Source: Streptomyces roseofulvus
GTDB lineage: Bacteria > Actinomycetota > Actinomycetes > Streptomycetales > Streptomycetaceae
Reading direction: 5' to 3'
Assembly: GCF_039534915.1 (NCBI RefSeq)
Contig: NZ_BAAAWE010000001.1
Coordinates: forward strand, 434,001 to 498,000
Length of the DNA stretch: 64,000 nt
Part shown: positions 17,803 through 26,038 of the stretch, piece by piece
Layout of the letters: the number at the start of each line of letters is the position of its first letter
Position numbering within the stretch: the stretch's first letter is position 1
Notes under the pieces: model-generated
Database searches by the model: none
The model's input: only the letters and a program-made list of their open reading frames with translations
What the model was told of the DNA's origin: nothing
Program-made: the position numbers and the translations under genes

Positions 17803-17818
17803 TAGTCAAACTTGACTA
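17803..17818. promoter_or_regulatory. PadR-type operator 1
   Basis: TAGTCAA-AC-TTGACTA, perfect 7-bp arms. One of two near-identical 16-bp sites between the pump operon and the PadR gene; this one is 22 bases from the ATPase start and probably overlaps its promoter. Confidence 0.75.
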
Positions 17819-17848
17819 GAGCATCAACGTACGACACCTCCCACCGTC

Positions 17849-17864
17849 TAGTCAAACTTGATTA
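17849..17864. promoter_or_regulatory. PadR-type operator 2
   Basis: TAGTCAA-AC-TTGATTA, identical to operator 1 except for one base in the right arm, with its centre 46 bp away. The pair suggests that a regulator controls both the pump operon and its own gene. Confidence 0.75.
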
Positions 17865-17956
17865 GTGACCCGGTCCGCTCCCTGCCGTCCGCCGCTCGCC
17901 CACTTGTAGAGTGGCCTGGTGATCACCGCCCAGCGGGGACTAGAGGGGAAACGCAC

Positions 17957-18601
17957 ATGTCAGCGATCCGGCTGCTGATCCTCGGCGCGGTCCGCCAGCA
18001 CGGCAGGGCACACGGCTACCAGGTGCGCAACGACCTGGAGTACTGGGGCGCCCACGAGTGGTCCAACGCCAAGCCGGGCTCGATCTACCACGCGCTCAAG
18101 CAGATGGCGAAGCAGGGACTCCTCATCGCCCACGAGATCGCTCCGAGCACCGCCGGCGGCCCGCCGCGCGTCGAGTACGAGATCAACGACAAGGGCACCG
18201 AGGAGTACTTCGCGCTGCTGCGCGAGGCGCTGAGCTCGCACGAGCAGAAGACCGACGTCCTCTCGGCCGGCATCGGCTTCATCGTCGACCTGCCGCGCGA
18301 AGAGGCGGTCGCCCTCCTCAGGAAGCGGATCGCCGGCCTCGAACAGTGGCGGTCCGCGGTCACCGAGTACTACACGCCGGAGGCCGGCCCCGAACAACTC
18401 GGGCACATCGGCGAGATCATGAACATGTGGGTGCACTCGGCCGACAGCGGCGCGGAGTGGACGCGCGGACTGATCGAACGGATCGAAGGCGGCGCGTACA
18501 CGTTCGCCGGTGAGGGCGACCCCTTCGTCGGCGTCCTCGCGGACGGTCAGGAGAACCCGTACGCGACGGGACCGCGGCCGGACGACGAGGATGCCCGGTG
18601 A
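17957..18601 (+). CDS. PadR-family transcriptional regulator
   Basis: 214-residue regulator with an N-terminal winged helix (SAIRLLILGAVRQHG, then SIYHALKQMAKQGLL and the wing up to YEINDKGTEEYFALL) and a C-terminal Vir-like helical region for dimerisation. PadR proteins usually repress an adjacent drug exporter until ligand binds, matching the divergent DrrAB-like genes and the two operators. ATG 17957 follows GAGGGGAAA. The stop overlaps the next gene as GTGA. Confidence 0.9.
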   Translation: MSAIRLLILGAVRQHGRAHGYQVRNDLEYWGAHEWSNAKPGSIYHALKQMAKQGLLIAHEIAPSTAGGPPRVEYEINDKGTEEYFALLREALSSHEQKTDVLSAGIGFIVDLPREEAVALLRKRIAGLEQWRSAVTEYYTPEAGPEQLGHIGEIMNMWVHSADSGAEWTRGLIERIEGGAYTFAGEGDPFVGVLADGQENPYATGPRPDDEDAR

Positions 18602-19335
18602 GCACCCGCCTCCATCTGAACAGCGCCCGCGTCCCGCGTACGCCCGACGGGTCGGCGGGTGAATGGGCAGGCTTCTTCGACGGGGCGGCGGAACTGGTGG
18701 CCAAGGACTGGCCGCCACTGCTGTGGTGGGCGATGTTCGGCCCGGACGACCTCGCCGAGGCGAGGATCGCCGACACCGAGGACGCCGGCACCGAGGAGCA
18801 CGCGGAGCTGCTGAGCGACTGGGGCGAGGCCACTTACCCGTACCTGGTCGTCGACCAGCGGACCGCGGTGGCACGACTGCGCGCGCGGCGTGAGGAACTC
18901 ACCGGCCGGATCGGCGCGCGGTACGCGCCCGTCTACGACGCGTTCACCGCACTCGTCGACGCCCGGTTCGGTCCGTTTGTGCTCCTGAGGACCGAGGCGC
19001 TCGCGGGCGGCGGCGACAGCGGTGTCCGCACGCACTTCGAGGAGACCCTGGCGGACCTGGCCCGCCTCGACGCGGGACGGACGACGGCGGCCGGCGGGCG
19101 GCTGGACGCTCTGGTCGCGGACTTCCACCGGTGGCGGCACACGGATCCGGTCCGCCTGCTGTCCGGCGCCGGCCCGGGATGGCCCGACGAGGGGCTCCGG
19201 GAACGCCTCGACGCCGCCGAGGACCGGCCGTCGTCCGGCGGGAGGCGCGGGCGGACCGCCGCCGTGGGGTGGCTGGCCGCGCTCGTCCTCCTCGGCGCCG
19301 CCGCCCTCGCCGTACTGGCCGCGACCACGTCCTGA
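18598..19335 (+). CDS. Tail-anchored protein of unknown function
   Basis: 245 residues, not recognised. The bulk is soluble, acidic and helix-rich, with a conserved-looking start SAGEWAGFFDGAAEL and the tryptophan-rich DWPPLLWWAMFG; a single hydrophobic segment WLAALVLLGAAALAVLAA at the very C terminus would anchor it in the membrane with the body in the cytoplasm. GTG start overlaps the PadR stop, so the two are co-translated, and it may act with the pump or sense its substrate. Confidence 0.75.
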   Translation: MSTRLHLNSARVPRTPDGSAGEWAGFFDGAAELVAKDWPPLLWWAMFGPDDLAEARIADTEDAGTEEHAELLSDWGEATYPYLVVDQRTAVARLRARREELTGRIGARYAPVYDAFTALVDARFGPFVLLRTEALAGGGDSGVRTHFEETLADLARLDAGRTTAAGGRLDALVADFHRWRHTDPVRLLSGAGPGWPDEGLRERLDAAEDRPSSGGRRGRTAAVGWLAALVLLGAAALAVLAATTS

Positions 19336-19343
19336 CCCCCTCG

Positions 19344-19502
19344 GGAGACGAGGTCGCCATCCCGGCGCACCGCGCCCGTCGCGTCCAGCAGCAGGGCGGC
19401 GGCGTTCACTCCGGGCGCGCCGGGCACCTGGAGCCGTCCGACCGCCGCCCGCGACGGGGCGGTGGGGACGGGTGTGTCGGCGCCCTTGGCGATGGGTGTC
19501 AT
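19344..19502 (-). pseudogene. TerD-family stump
   Basis: 53 codons from ATG 19502 resemble the beginning of TerD-type tellurium-resistance/calcium-binding proteins: MTPIAKGAD, a proline spacer, then PGVNAAALLLDATGAVRRDG, where family members continue with FVFYNQP. Here similarity stops at about 19344 and the frame runs on to 18933 through the antisense of the tail-anchored protein gene. The ATG overlaps the stop of the HAD gene as ATGA, so the intact gene was coupled to it. Truncated by a rearrangement. Confidence 0.6.
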
Positions 19503-20212
19503 GGGGCGCATGGTGCCATCGGGGCGGCCTGGGGAACAGGCGTTCGCTCCCGGCCGCCCGACTGCGCCTCGTCGAGGAGACGGGGGAGGTCGCGCATGTC
19601 GTGGAAGACGGTCGTGCCGGGTCCCGCGAGTCGCTCGGCCGCGGTGAGCCCGCCCGCGTAGCCGAGGGCCCGCATGCCGGCGGCGCGGGCGGCCTCGACG
19701 CCCGGGCGGCTGTCCTCGACGACCACGCAGGCCGCCGGCTCGACCCCCATCCGCCGTGCGGCGTGCAGGAAGAGATCGGGGGCCGGCTTGCCGCGGGCGA
19801 CCTCGCTGGAGCTGAAGACGCGGCCCGCGAAGCGGTCGTACAGCCCCGTGACTCCGAGCGTGTGCCGCATCTTCTCGTGGGACCCGCTGGAGGCGACGCA
19901 GACGGGCAGACCGATCTCCCGCAGCGCCTCCGGCAGCCCGTCGACGGCCTCCAGGCCGGCGTCCACCTCCTCCCGGTGCCGGCGCATCAGCCGGTCCCAC
20001 CAGAGGCGGGAGGTCTCCTCCCCCAGCCGTTCGGCGATCTGGGCGCAGATGGATTCCCTGGACCGCCCGATGAACCGGTCGACGACCTCCGCCTCGGTCA
20101 GGGGCCAGCCGAGTTCCGATCCCAGCGCCACCTGGAGACGCACGGCGATGCGCTCGCTGTCGACCAGCACACCGTCGCAGTCAAATATCACCAGCTCTAT
20201 CGGCTTGATCAT
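19499..20212 (-). CDS. HAD-superfamily phosphatase (beta-phosphoglucomutase-like)
   Basis: 237-residue haloacid-dehalogenase hydrolase, subfamily IA. Motif I is VIFDCDGVLVDSE at about residues 8-20, motif II SSGS near 108, motif III lysine in RGKPAPDLF and motif IV VVEDSRPGVEAA. It has a helical cap after motif I as in phosphoglycolate phosphatases and beta-phosphoglucomutases. Its ATGA overlap with the TerD stump suggests a former two-gene operon. Substrate undefined. Confidence 0.88.
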   Translation of the reverse strand: MIKPIELVIFDCDGVLVDSERIAVRLQVALGSELGWPLTEAEVVDRFIGRSRESICAQIAERLGEETSRLWWDRLMRRHREEVDAGLEAVDGLPEALREIGLPVCVASSGSHEKMRHTLGVTGLYDRFAGRVFSSSEVARGKPAPDLFLHAARRMGVEPAACVVVEDSRPGVEAARAAGMRALGYAGGLTAAERLAGPGTTVFHDMRDLPRLLDEAQSGGRERTPVPQAAPMAPCAP

Positions 20213-20317
20213 TTCCGCAGGATACGCGGGCGGCCGCGGGGCCGGAGGCCGTTTCACCGCAGCGTCGCTGGGCAGGCGCGGGAGTCCGGGGCCCGTCCCA
20301 GTCAAGGGGGTCGACAC

Positions 20318-20878
20318 ATGTCCACAGGAACTCTCCTGGCCATCATCATCCCGGTCGCGGTGGTGATCGTCCTGGCCACGGTGGCGATCGTCCTCGACCG
20401 GCGCCGGCGGCGCCGACTGCGCGAGCGCTTCGGCTCCGAGTACGACCGCACGGTCGAGGAGGCGGGCGGCCGGCGGGCCGCCGAGCACGAGCTGGAGCGC
20501 CGCGAGAAACGGCACGACTCCCTCGACGTACGGCCGCTCGACCCCGGGCTCGCCGACCGTTACGCACGGGAGTGGAGCGGGGTGCAGGAGCAGTTCGTCG
20601 ACCGTCCCGAGGCGGCGGTCCACGACGCGGACCGGCTCGTGACCGCCCTCATGTGCGAGCGCGGCTATCCCACGGACGACTTCGAGCAGCGGGCGCGGGA
20701 CCTGTCCGTGGAGCACGGCCGCACCCTGGAGCACTACCGGGCGGCACACGAGGTCGACCGGCTGAGCTCCGAACACCGGGCCACCACCGAGCAGCTCAGG
20801 GGAGCGATGATCCACTACCGGGTCCTCTTCGACGAACTGCTCTCCGACGGAAGCCAGTCCGGCTCCGGCCGGTCCTGA
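20318..20878 (+). CDS. Membrane-anchored protein with paralogous helical domain
   Basis: 186 residues. The N terminus is a membrane segment (LLAIIIPVAVVIVLATVAIV) followed by a run of arginines, so the body is cytoplasmic. From about residue 75 a helical domain (REWSGVQEQFVDRPEAAVHD onwards to HYRVLFDELL) is clearly shared with the next gene. I do not recognise a function; proteins of this pair occur in streptomycete redox/dormancy islands and the context fits that. Confidence 0.75.
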   Translation: MSTGTLLAIIIPVAVVIVLATVAIVLDRRRRRRLRERFGSEYDRTVEEAGGRRAAEHELERREKRHDSLDVRPLDPGLADRYAREWSGVQEQFVDRPEAAVHDADRLVTALMCERGYPTDDFEQRARDLSVEHGRTLEHYRAAHEVDRLSSEHRATTEQLRGAMIHYRVLFDELLSDGSQSGSGRS

Positions 20879-20890
20879 GAGGCGCACGCC

Positions 20891-21526
20891 ATGCACGAGA
20901 ACGACACCCCCGACCGCTCCGGCACCGGCCTCTCGACCGACGACATCGCCCGCTCCTCCACCGCCGGGGCGGACCCCGGCGGGGACCGGGACGAGCGGGG
21001 CGGCCAGGGATCCGACAGGCCGCCCCTGTATCCGGGCGAGGCCATCCAGACGCCGGACGGCGGCGGCCGGGACACGGGGACGGACGCGGTCTCCGGCGAC
21101 TCCACCGGCACCGAGACCGAAACGGCCGGCGCCACCGGGACCGGCACCGGGACCGGCACCGGGACAGCCGCCGACCGCTCGGCGGACGAGTCGCCGCGGC
21201 TGATGGACCCGGGCGACGAGGAGGACTTCAAGAACCGCTGGCACGAGCTGCAGAGCCTGTTCGTGGACGACCCCCGCCGCGCCGTGCACGAGGCCGACGC
21301 GCTGGTGGCGGACGTGATGCAGAAGCTCGCCGCCACCTTCGCCGACCACCGCAGGAGCCTCGAAGGCCAGTGGCGGCAGGGCGAGGACGTCGACACCGAG
21401 AGCCTGCGGACGGCGCTGGTCCGCTACCGCTCGTTCTTCCATCGGCTGCTCCACACCGGCGCCGACCGCGAGACAGCCGGATCCGGCGGAGCCGACACCC
21501 CCGGGCGGGAACGCCCCGCCGACTGA
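20891..21526 (+). CDS. Soluble paralogue with disordered acidic N terminus
   Basis: 211 residues. The first ~105 are low-complexity, rich in Gly, Asp, Thr and Ser, including a GTGTGTGTGT run produced by a tandem 12-base repeat; the C-terminal domain (RWHELQSLFVDDPRRAVHE to RYRSFFHRLL) is homologous to the preceding gene's helical domain. No membrane segment, unlike its neighbour. Twelve bases separate the two, so they are one operon. Function unknown. Confidence 0.75.
   Translation: MHENDTPDRSGTGLSTDDIARSSTAGADPGGDRDERGGQGSDRPPLYPGEAIQTPDGGGRDTGTDAVSGDSTGTETETAGATGTGTGTGTGTAADRSADESPRLMDPGDEEDFKNRWHELQSLFVDDPRRAVHEADALVADVMQKLAATFADHRRSLEGQWRQGEDVDTESLRTALVRYRSFFHRLLHTGADRETAGSGGADTPGRERPAD
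21129..21166 (+). repeat. Short tandem repeat inside the coding region
   Basis: About three copies of the 12-base unit ACCGGGACCGGC encode the GTGT run in the N-terminal linker of the gene at 20891-21526. Such repeats change length readily, and in-frame units would only alter linker length. Confidence 0.7.
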
Positions 21527-21571
21527 CAGACGCGGCCCGGACGGCCGCCGACCGCTACGGAGGAGTACCCC

Positions 21572-22045
21572 ATGGACGGCATCGTGCTGCTGCGCGAAGA
21601 CCACAAGACCGTGGAGAAACTGTTCAAGGAGTTCGAGCGGGCGGGCGACGACGCCCAGCGACGCAAGCGGGAGCTGGCCGACGACATCATCCGGGAGCTC
21701 ACCGCGCACGCCTGGATCGAGGAACAGGTCTTCTACCCAGCGGCACGGGAAGCGGCGCCCGACACCAAGGACCATGTCCTGGAGAGCGTCGAGGAGCACC
21801 ACGCGGTGCTCTGGATGCTGTCGGAACTCGTCGGGCTCGAGCCGGAGGACGAGCGCTTCGACGCCAAGATGACGGTGCTGATCGAGAACGTCCGGCACCA
21901 CGTCGAGGAGGAGGAGAGCGACTGGTTCCCCGAGGTGCGCAAGGCCATGGGGCGCAAGCGGCTGGTCGAGCTCGGCGAGCGGATGGCGGAGGAGCGGAAG
22001 AACGCGCCGGAGAGTCCGCTCGACGTACCGAGCGCGAACTCCTGA
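21572..22045 (+). CDS. Hemerythrin-like HHE domain protein
   Basis: 157-residue four-helix protein with the di-iron ligand pattern: His11 (REDHKTV), His46 with Glu50 (HAWIEEQVFYP), the EEHH pair at 74-77 and HHVEEEE at 109-115. Such HHE proteins bind O2 or NO or protect iron-sulphur enzymes. It belongs with the oxygen/redox-type genes around the histidine kinase and is followed by a very strong terminator. Confidence 0.9.
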   Translation: MDGIVLLREDHKTVEKLFKEFERAGDDAQRRKRELADDIIRELTAHAWIEEQVFYPAAREAAPDTKDHVLESVEEHHAVLWMLSELVGLEPEDERFDAKMTVLIENVRHHVEEEESDWFPEVRKAMGRKRLVELGERMAEERKNAPESPLDVPSANS

Positions 22046-22055
22046 CGGCGACCGC

Positions 22056-22095
22056 CGCGCCGCGGCCCGGGCCGGAAGGCCCGGGCCGCGGCGCG
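22056..22095. terminator. Very strong bidirectional hairpin
   Basis: Perfect 18-bp G/C stem (22056-22073 with 22078-22095) closed by a GGAA tetraloop, between the convergent hemerythrin and alcohol dehydrogenase genes. Confidence 0.88.
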
Positions 22096-22110
22096 CGATC
22101 GGCCGGTTCT

Positions 22111-23295
22111 TCAGGGCTTGAAGAGGATCTTCACCGCGCCGTCGCGCTTGGTCTGGAACATCTCGTACGCCTCCGGAGCCTTTGCCAGCGGCAGTCGGTG
22201 GGTGGCGAAGTCGTCGACGCCCAGGGGGTCGTCGTCGTTCAGCAGCGGCAGGAGCCGGTCGACCCAGCGCAGCACGTTCGCCTGCCCCATGCGGAACGTC
22301 AGCTGCTTGTCGAACATCACGAGGAGGGGCATCGGGTCCGCCGCTCCCCCGTACACTCCGGCCAGCGACACCGTCCCGCCGCGGCGCACCAGTTCCACGG
22401 CCAGGTGCAGCGCGGAGAGCCGGTCGACGCCGAAGCGGCGCATCAGGCCCCGCGCGACGGAGTCCGGCAGGCGGGCCACCATCGAGTGCAGGCCGCGGGC
22501 GATGGGCGCGCCGTGCGCCTCCATGCCGACGGCGTCGATGACGGCGTCGGGGCCCCGGCCCTCGGTGACGTCCCGGACCCGCTCGATCGGTTCGCCGTCG
22601 TCGTCGGACGGGTCGACGGTGTGGACGCCGCGGGCCGCCGCCCGTTCGCGGCGTTCGGGCACCGGATCGATGCCGACGACGAGACCCGCGCCGCGCAGCA
22701 GCGCGATGCGGGCGGCCATGTCGCCGATGGGCCCGAGGCCCAGGACCGCGACCGAGCCGCCGGGCGGCACGTCCGCGTACTCGACGGCCTGCCAGGCCGT
22801 CGGCAGGACGTCCGAGAGGTAGACGAAGCGGTCGTCCGGCGGTCCCTCCGGGACGGGGATGGGCAGGGTGTCGCCGAACGGTACGCGCAGGTACTCCGCC
22901 TGGCCGCCCGGCACCTGCCCGTACAGCTTGGTGTAGCCGAACAGCGAGGCGCCGGTGCCGTAGGCCCGCACCTGCGTCGTCTCACACTGGGAGTGGAGGC
23001 CGCGCCCGCACATCGCGCAGGTGCCGCAGGAGATGTTGAACGGCACCACGACCCGGTCGCCGGGGGCGAGGCGCCGCACGTCGGGGCCGACCTCCTCGAC
23101 CACGCCCATCGGCTCGTGCCCGAGCACGTCGCCCGGGTCGAGGAACGGTCCGAGCACCTCGTACAGATGCAGGTCCGATCCGCACAGCCCGCTCGTCGTG
23201 ATCCGCACGATCACGTCCGTGGGCTCCCGGATCTCCGGATCGGGCACGGTCTCCACCGAGACCTTCCGCCGGCCCTGCCACGTGACGGCCTTCAT
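22111..23295 (-). CDS. Zinc-dependent alcohol dehydrogenase (MDR family)
   Basis: 394-residue medium-chain dehydrogenase. Catalytic zinc residues lie in GLCGSDLHLYE and GHEPMG, the structural zinc cysteines in CGTCAMCGRGLHSQC, and the nucleotide site is VLGLGPIGDMAAR. Close in length and pattern to glutathione-independent formaldehyde/threonine-type dehydrogenases. Start ATG 23295 with GGAAGG 8 bases upstream; a longer open frame to 23682 has no support. One of two alcohol dehydrogenases flanking the two-component genes. Confidence 0.9.
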   Translation of the reverse strand: MKAVTWQGRRKVSVETVPDPEIREPTDVIVRITTSGLCGSDLHLYEVLGPFLDPGDVLGHEPMGVVEEVGPDVRRLAPGDRVVVPFNISCGTCAMCGRGLHSQCETTQVRAYGTGASLFGYTKLYGQVPGGQAEYLRVPFGDTLPIPVPEGPPDDRFVYLSDVLPTAWQAVEYADVPPGGSVAVLGLGPIGDMAARIALLRGAGLVVGIDPVPERRERAAARGVHTVDPSDDDGEPIERVRDVTEGRGPDAVIDAVGMEAHGAPIARGLHSMVARLPDSVARGLMRRFGVDRLSALHLAVELVRRGGTVSLAGVYGGAADPMPLLVMFDKQLTFRMGQANVLRWVDRLLPLLNDDDPLGVDDFATHRLPLAKAPEAYEMFQTKRDGAVKILFKP

Positions 23296-23515
23296 CTCGG
23301 CCACCTTCCTTCCGTACGGCGGTGGTGCCGCTGCACGTCGCTCCTCCGCGCGGGAGAACAGCGGCCGGGAACCGGACCCGCCTCTACCCGGGCCGAGCCG
23401 CGCTACTCCTCGAAGGGAACGGCACCCGCGCGGGCGACTCAGCGTCGGCGTCCCGGGTAGGCGCTTCTCCACACGACCGGCCGCGGGCCGGACCCGGAAC
23501 GAGGAGATGGCCGCG

Positions 23516-23698
23516 ATGGACACGCGGATCGACACGGAAGCCGCCGACGAGATCTTCTGGCACGACAGCACGCTGTCCACCCACCGGCCCGCCGTCGCCA
23601 CCCCGGACGCGGGGCAGCCGGACGAGCAGGAAGACGGCGAGCAGGACCGCAGCGGCGCCCCGCGCGAAGAGCGGAACATCATCCGCGGCGAGGACTGA
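23516..23698 (+). CDS. Small acidic protein, unknown
   Basis: 60 residues, strongly acidic in the second half (DEQEDGEQDRS) and ending RNIIRGED. The ATG at 23516 has GAGGAG 9 bases upstream; an in-frame ATG at 23507 is too close to that site. Not recognised. It may be a small regulon member divergent from the alcohol dehydrogenase. Confidence 0.5.
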   Translation: MDTRIDTEAADEIFWHDSTLSTHRPAVATPDAGQPDEQEDGEQDRSGAPREERNIIRGED

Positions 23699-23857
23699 CG
23701 CCCCTGTCTTCCGGTCCGGCGCGCGGTCGTGCTGGTCGGCGACGGGGCCGCCGCAGGGGCTCACGGCCAAGGCGCTGCTGCCGCGCCGGCCCGGCGGGCG
23801 GTGACGCGTCGTCCGGCCGGCGCGCATGGACCGTCGGCTCGCGGGCACCGCAGGGTC

Positions 23858-24070
23858 ATGGGCAGCGTGGTCACCGTGCACCGGCCGTCCCCGACCGGGG
23901 GACGGCGCGTCACCCTGCGCGGCATGATCCTGGGCCTGGCCTATGACGACTGGGACCTCGTCGAGCTGCTGCGCGGCGCCGGCATCGAGGACCCCGAGGG
24001 CCTGGTCGCTGCCGACTCGCACCTCATCGAGTGGCGCGGCGGGCATCCGCACCAGTACGTCGCCGCCTGA
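23858..24070 (+). CDS. Small conserved-looking actinobacterial protein
   Basis: 70 residues: TVHRPSPTGGRRVTLRG, then MILGLAYDDWDLVELLRGAG and the ending EWRGGHPHQYVAA. I know this type of small protein from streptomycete genomes but no function is established. ATG 23858 chosen because conserved-looking sequence begins there; codons upstream to 23729 are low complexity. Confidence 0.65.
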   Translation: MGSVVTVHRPSPTGGRRVTLRGMILGLAYDDWDLVELLRGAGIEDPEGLVAADSHLIEWRGGHPHQYVAA

Positions 24071-24105
24071 ACCGCCCCCGACGCGCCCGCCGAGTACCTC
24101 CCGCG

Positions 24106-24130
24106 GGGACGGCTCACATGCGGCCGTCCC
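24106..24130. terminator. Hairpin between convergent genes
   Basis: GGGACGGC (24106-24113) pairs with GCCGTCCC (24123-24130) around a 9-base loop, between the small protein gene and the response regulator. Confidence 0.5.
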
Positions 24131-24161
24131 GCCCTGCCGTCCCTCCCGGGGCAGCCAGCGC

Positions 24162-24824
24162 CTAGGTGGCGATGACGGCGGCCTGCACCCGGCGTTCGAC
24201 GCCCAGCTTGGCGAGGAGCCGGGAGATGTTGTTCTTGACCGTCTTCTCCGCGAGGAACAGCCGGCTGCCGATCTGCCGGTTGGTCAGTCCCTCCCTCACC
24301 AGGGCCAGGATCTCGCGCTCCCGCTCGGTCAACCCGGGCAGACCCTGCCGCTGTTCCTCCTGCGGGGATCCGCCACGCAGCCGGGCCATGACGCGGGCCG
24401 TGGCGCCGGAGTCAAGCATGGACAGGCCGGAGGCGACCGTACGCACGGCGTGGACCAGGTCGGTACCGGTGATCTGCTTGAGGACGTAGCCGGACGCGCC
24501 GGCCATGATCGCGTCCAGCAAAGCCTCCTCGTCGTCGAACGACGTCAGCATCAGACAGGCCAGGTCGGGCACGCGCGAGCGAAGCTCGCGGCACACGCTC
24601 ACGCCGTCCCCGTCCGGCAGGCGCACGTCGAGAACGGCCACCTGCGGACGCAGCGCGGGCACCCGCACCAGCGCCTGCTCGGCCGTGCCGGCCTCCCCGA
24701 CCACACACAGGTCGGACTCGGCATCGAGCAGATCGTGCACACCGCGGCGCACCACCTCGTGGTCGTCGAGGAGGAAGACCCTGATCGGCTCCTGCTCCGT
24801 GAGCCCGCCCCTGCTGTCCGTCAT
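24162..24824 (-). CDS. NarL/DevR-type response regulator
   Basis: 220 residues. Receiver domain with the acidic pair at Asp20/Asp21, phospho-acceptor Asp66 in [11 protein letters not shown], switch Thr in MLTSFDDE and Lys in GYVLKQI; LuxR-type helix-turn-helix at the C terminus ([20 protein letters not shown], then [16 protein letters not shown]). The look of both domains, and the GAF kinase two genes away, resemble DevR/DosR of mycobacteria and OsdR of S. coelicolor. I take ATG 24824 (GGAG 7 bases upstream) over two in-frame ATGs further up. Confidence 0.9.
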   Translation of the reverse strand: MTDSRGGLTEQEPIRVFLLDDHEVVRRGVHDLLDAESDLCVVGEAGTAEQALVRVPALRPQVAVLDVRLPDGDGVSVCRELRSRVPDLACLMLTSFDDEEALLDAIMAGASGYVLKQITGTDLVHAVRTVASGLSMLDSGATARVMARLRGGSPQEEQRQGLPGLTEREREILALVREGLTNRQIGSRLFLAEKTVKNNISRLLAKLGVERRVQAAVIAT

Positions 24825-24902
24825 CACACGCTCCGTGTTCGCCGCGTTCTCCGCCCCCATGGGCTTCCCACGCATCCTGCCGCGCGGAGCGGGACCATCG
24901 AC

Positions 24903-24918
24903 AGGGCCGGATGGCCCT
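24903..24918. promoter_or_regulatory. Inverted repeat in divergent promoter region
   Basis: AGGGCC-GGAT-GGCCCT, perfect 6-bp arms, about 80 bases upstream of the response regulator start. Possibly a variant DevR-like box serving autoregulation. Confidence 0.4.
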
Positions 24919-24942
24919 CAGTGGCGAGCAGAGCGTCGGCTC

Positions 24943-24956
24943 GGGACCTTCGGCCC
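24943..24956. promoter_or_regulatory. DevR/OsdR-like box
   Basis: GGGACCTTCGGCCC matches the half-site layout GGGACY...GGYCC known for DevR/DosR boxes. It lies between the response regulator and the STAS gene, which diverge. Confidence 0.55.
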
Positions 24957-25078
24957 CCGGGCGCGGGCCCGCCGGACCTGCTGCCCGCGCTCGCGCTCTG
25001 GTGGACTTCCCGCACCAGCACGGCCGGGGCATCCGGGCTCCGGGACACCGTCCGGACCGAGAAAGCAGGGCAGCCGCC

Positions 25079-25405
25079 ATGACGACGCCCCCGATCAGCC
25101 TGACCACGGCGCCACTCGACCACAGCAGGACGGGAGTCGCCCTCGCCGGGGAGCTGGACGTGTACACCGCCCCGCAGATCGAGGCGGAGTTGACCCGCCT
25201 GGCTCGGCGGACCGAGCGCGAACTGCTGCTGGATCTGGCGGGCGTCACGTTCTGCGACAGTTCCGGGGCGGCGCTGTTCCTGCGCATGCACCGCCGGTGC
25301 GTGGCCGACGGTGTGCGTCTGCGCCTGTGCCGCGTCCAGCGGCTTCCCGCTCGCGTGATCCGCACCCTGGGCGTGGACCGGGCCGTGGCGTGCTCCTTCG
25401 CGTGA
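25079..25405 (+). CDS. STAS-domain anti-sigma-factor antagonist
   Basis: 108 residues forming one STAS domain: ALAGELDVYTAPQIEAEL at the start and the switch loop VTFCDSSGAALFL with the phosphorylatable Ser at 61. Proteins of this kind bind an anti-sigma kinase when dephosphorylated; no kinase partner is adjacent. A DevR-like box 120 bases upstream suggests membership of the same regulon. Confidence 0.85.
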   Translation: MTTPPISLTTAPLDHSRTGVALAGELDVYTAPQIEAELTRLARRTERELLLDLAGVTFCDSSGAALFLRMHRRCVADGVRLRLCRVQRLPARVIRTLGVDRAVACSFA

Positions 25406-25455
25406 CGCGTCAGGCGGGTCCGGCCCACGGGACGGGGCGACCGGCACGGCCGAAA

Positions 25456-25470
25456 GGGTCCGTTCGGCCC
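25456..25470. promoter_or_regulatory. Possible DevR/OsdR-like box
   Basis: GGGTCCGTTCGGCCC, a looser version of the box at 24943, about 75 bases before the flavin-reductase-like gene. Weak on its own; supported by position. Confidence 0.3.
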
Positions 25471-25543
25471 TACTGGGCCCGCGTGCGCGGGGAGACGCTG
25501 GCTGAAGGCGGCGACGGCGTCCGGAGCCGAGCCGGAACAGAAA

Positions 25544-26017
25544 GTGAGCACGATGAAGGACGAAGCCACGCGTACCACGGTGGACGACCGCCGTGAGTCG
25601 GTGGCGCCCCGGCGAACGGGGCAGCTCGGCCGGGCCGAGGCCCTGCGGCTGCTCGGCACCGTCTCGCTCGGACGCATCGTCTTCACGCATCAGGCCCTGC
25701 CGGCCATCCGCCCGGTCAACCACCTCATGGACGGTGAGGACGTCATCGTCCGGCTGCACGACGGCGCCACGCTCGCCTCCCTCGTGACGCCCACCCAGGC
25801 CGCCGGTGTCGTCGTGGCCTACGAGGCCGACGTCATCGACCCCGAGACCCACCTCGGGTGGAGCGTGGTGGTCACCGGGTACGCGCGCCAGGTCACGGAT
25901 GAGAACGAACTCGCGCGTTTCGCCGCCCGTCTGCGCCCCTGGGCACGACACCCCGCCATGAACACCGCGGTGCGCATCCGGCCGGACCTGGTGACGGGCC
26001 TGCGGCTCACCGTGTAG
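25544..26017 (+). CDS. Pyridoxamine 5'-phosphate oxidase-like flavin/F420-binding protein
   Basis: 157 residues with the split-barrel fold sequence LGTVSLGRIVFTHQALPAIRPVNHLMDGE and WSVVVTGYARQV (each only partly quoted), as in the many PPOX/FDOR-type proteins of actinobacteria. Binds FMN, F420 or heme in relatives; the exact cofactor cannot be told. GTG 25544 is used; ATG 25553 is an alternative. Genes of this type are regular members of DosR/OsdR-like regulons. Confidence 0.8.
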   Translation: MSTMKDEATRTTVDDRRESVAPRRTGQLGRAEALRLLGTVSLGRIVFTHQALPAIRPVNHLMDGEDVIVRLHDGATLASLVTPTQAAGVVVAYEADVIDPETHLGWSVVVTGYARQVTDENELARFAARLRPWARHPAMNTAVRIRPDLVTGLRLTV

Positions 26018-26038
26018 GCCGTCCCGGGGCTCCGGCGG

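Noticed and set aside
21129..21166. Short direct repeats considered as a CRISPR array
   Set aside because: The units are contiguous 12-mers without spacers inside a coding region and encode a GT linker.
23296..23515. DevR-like boxes upstream of the alcohol dehydrogenase at 22111-23295
   Set aside because: Candidates such as GGGAACCGGACCC have wrong spacing and symmetry; not convincing in G/C-rich DNA.
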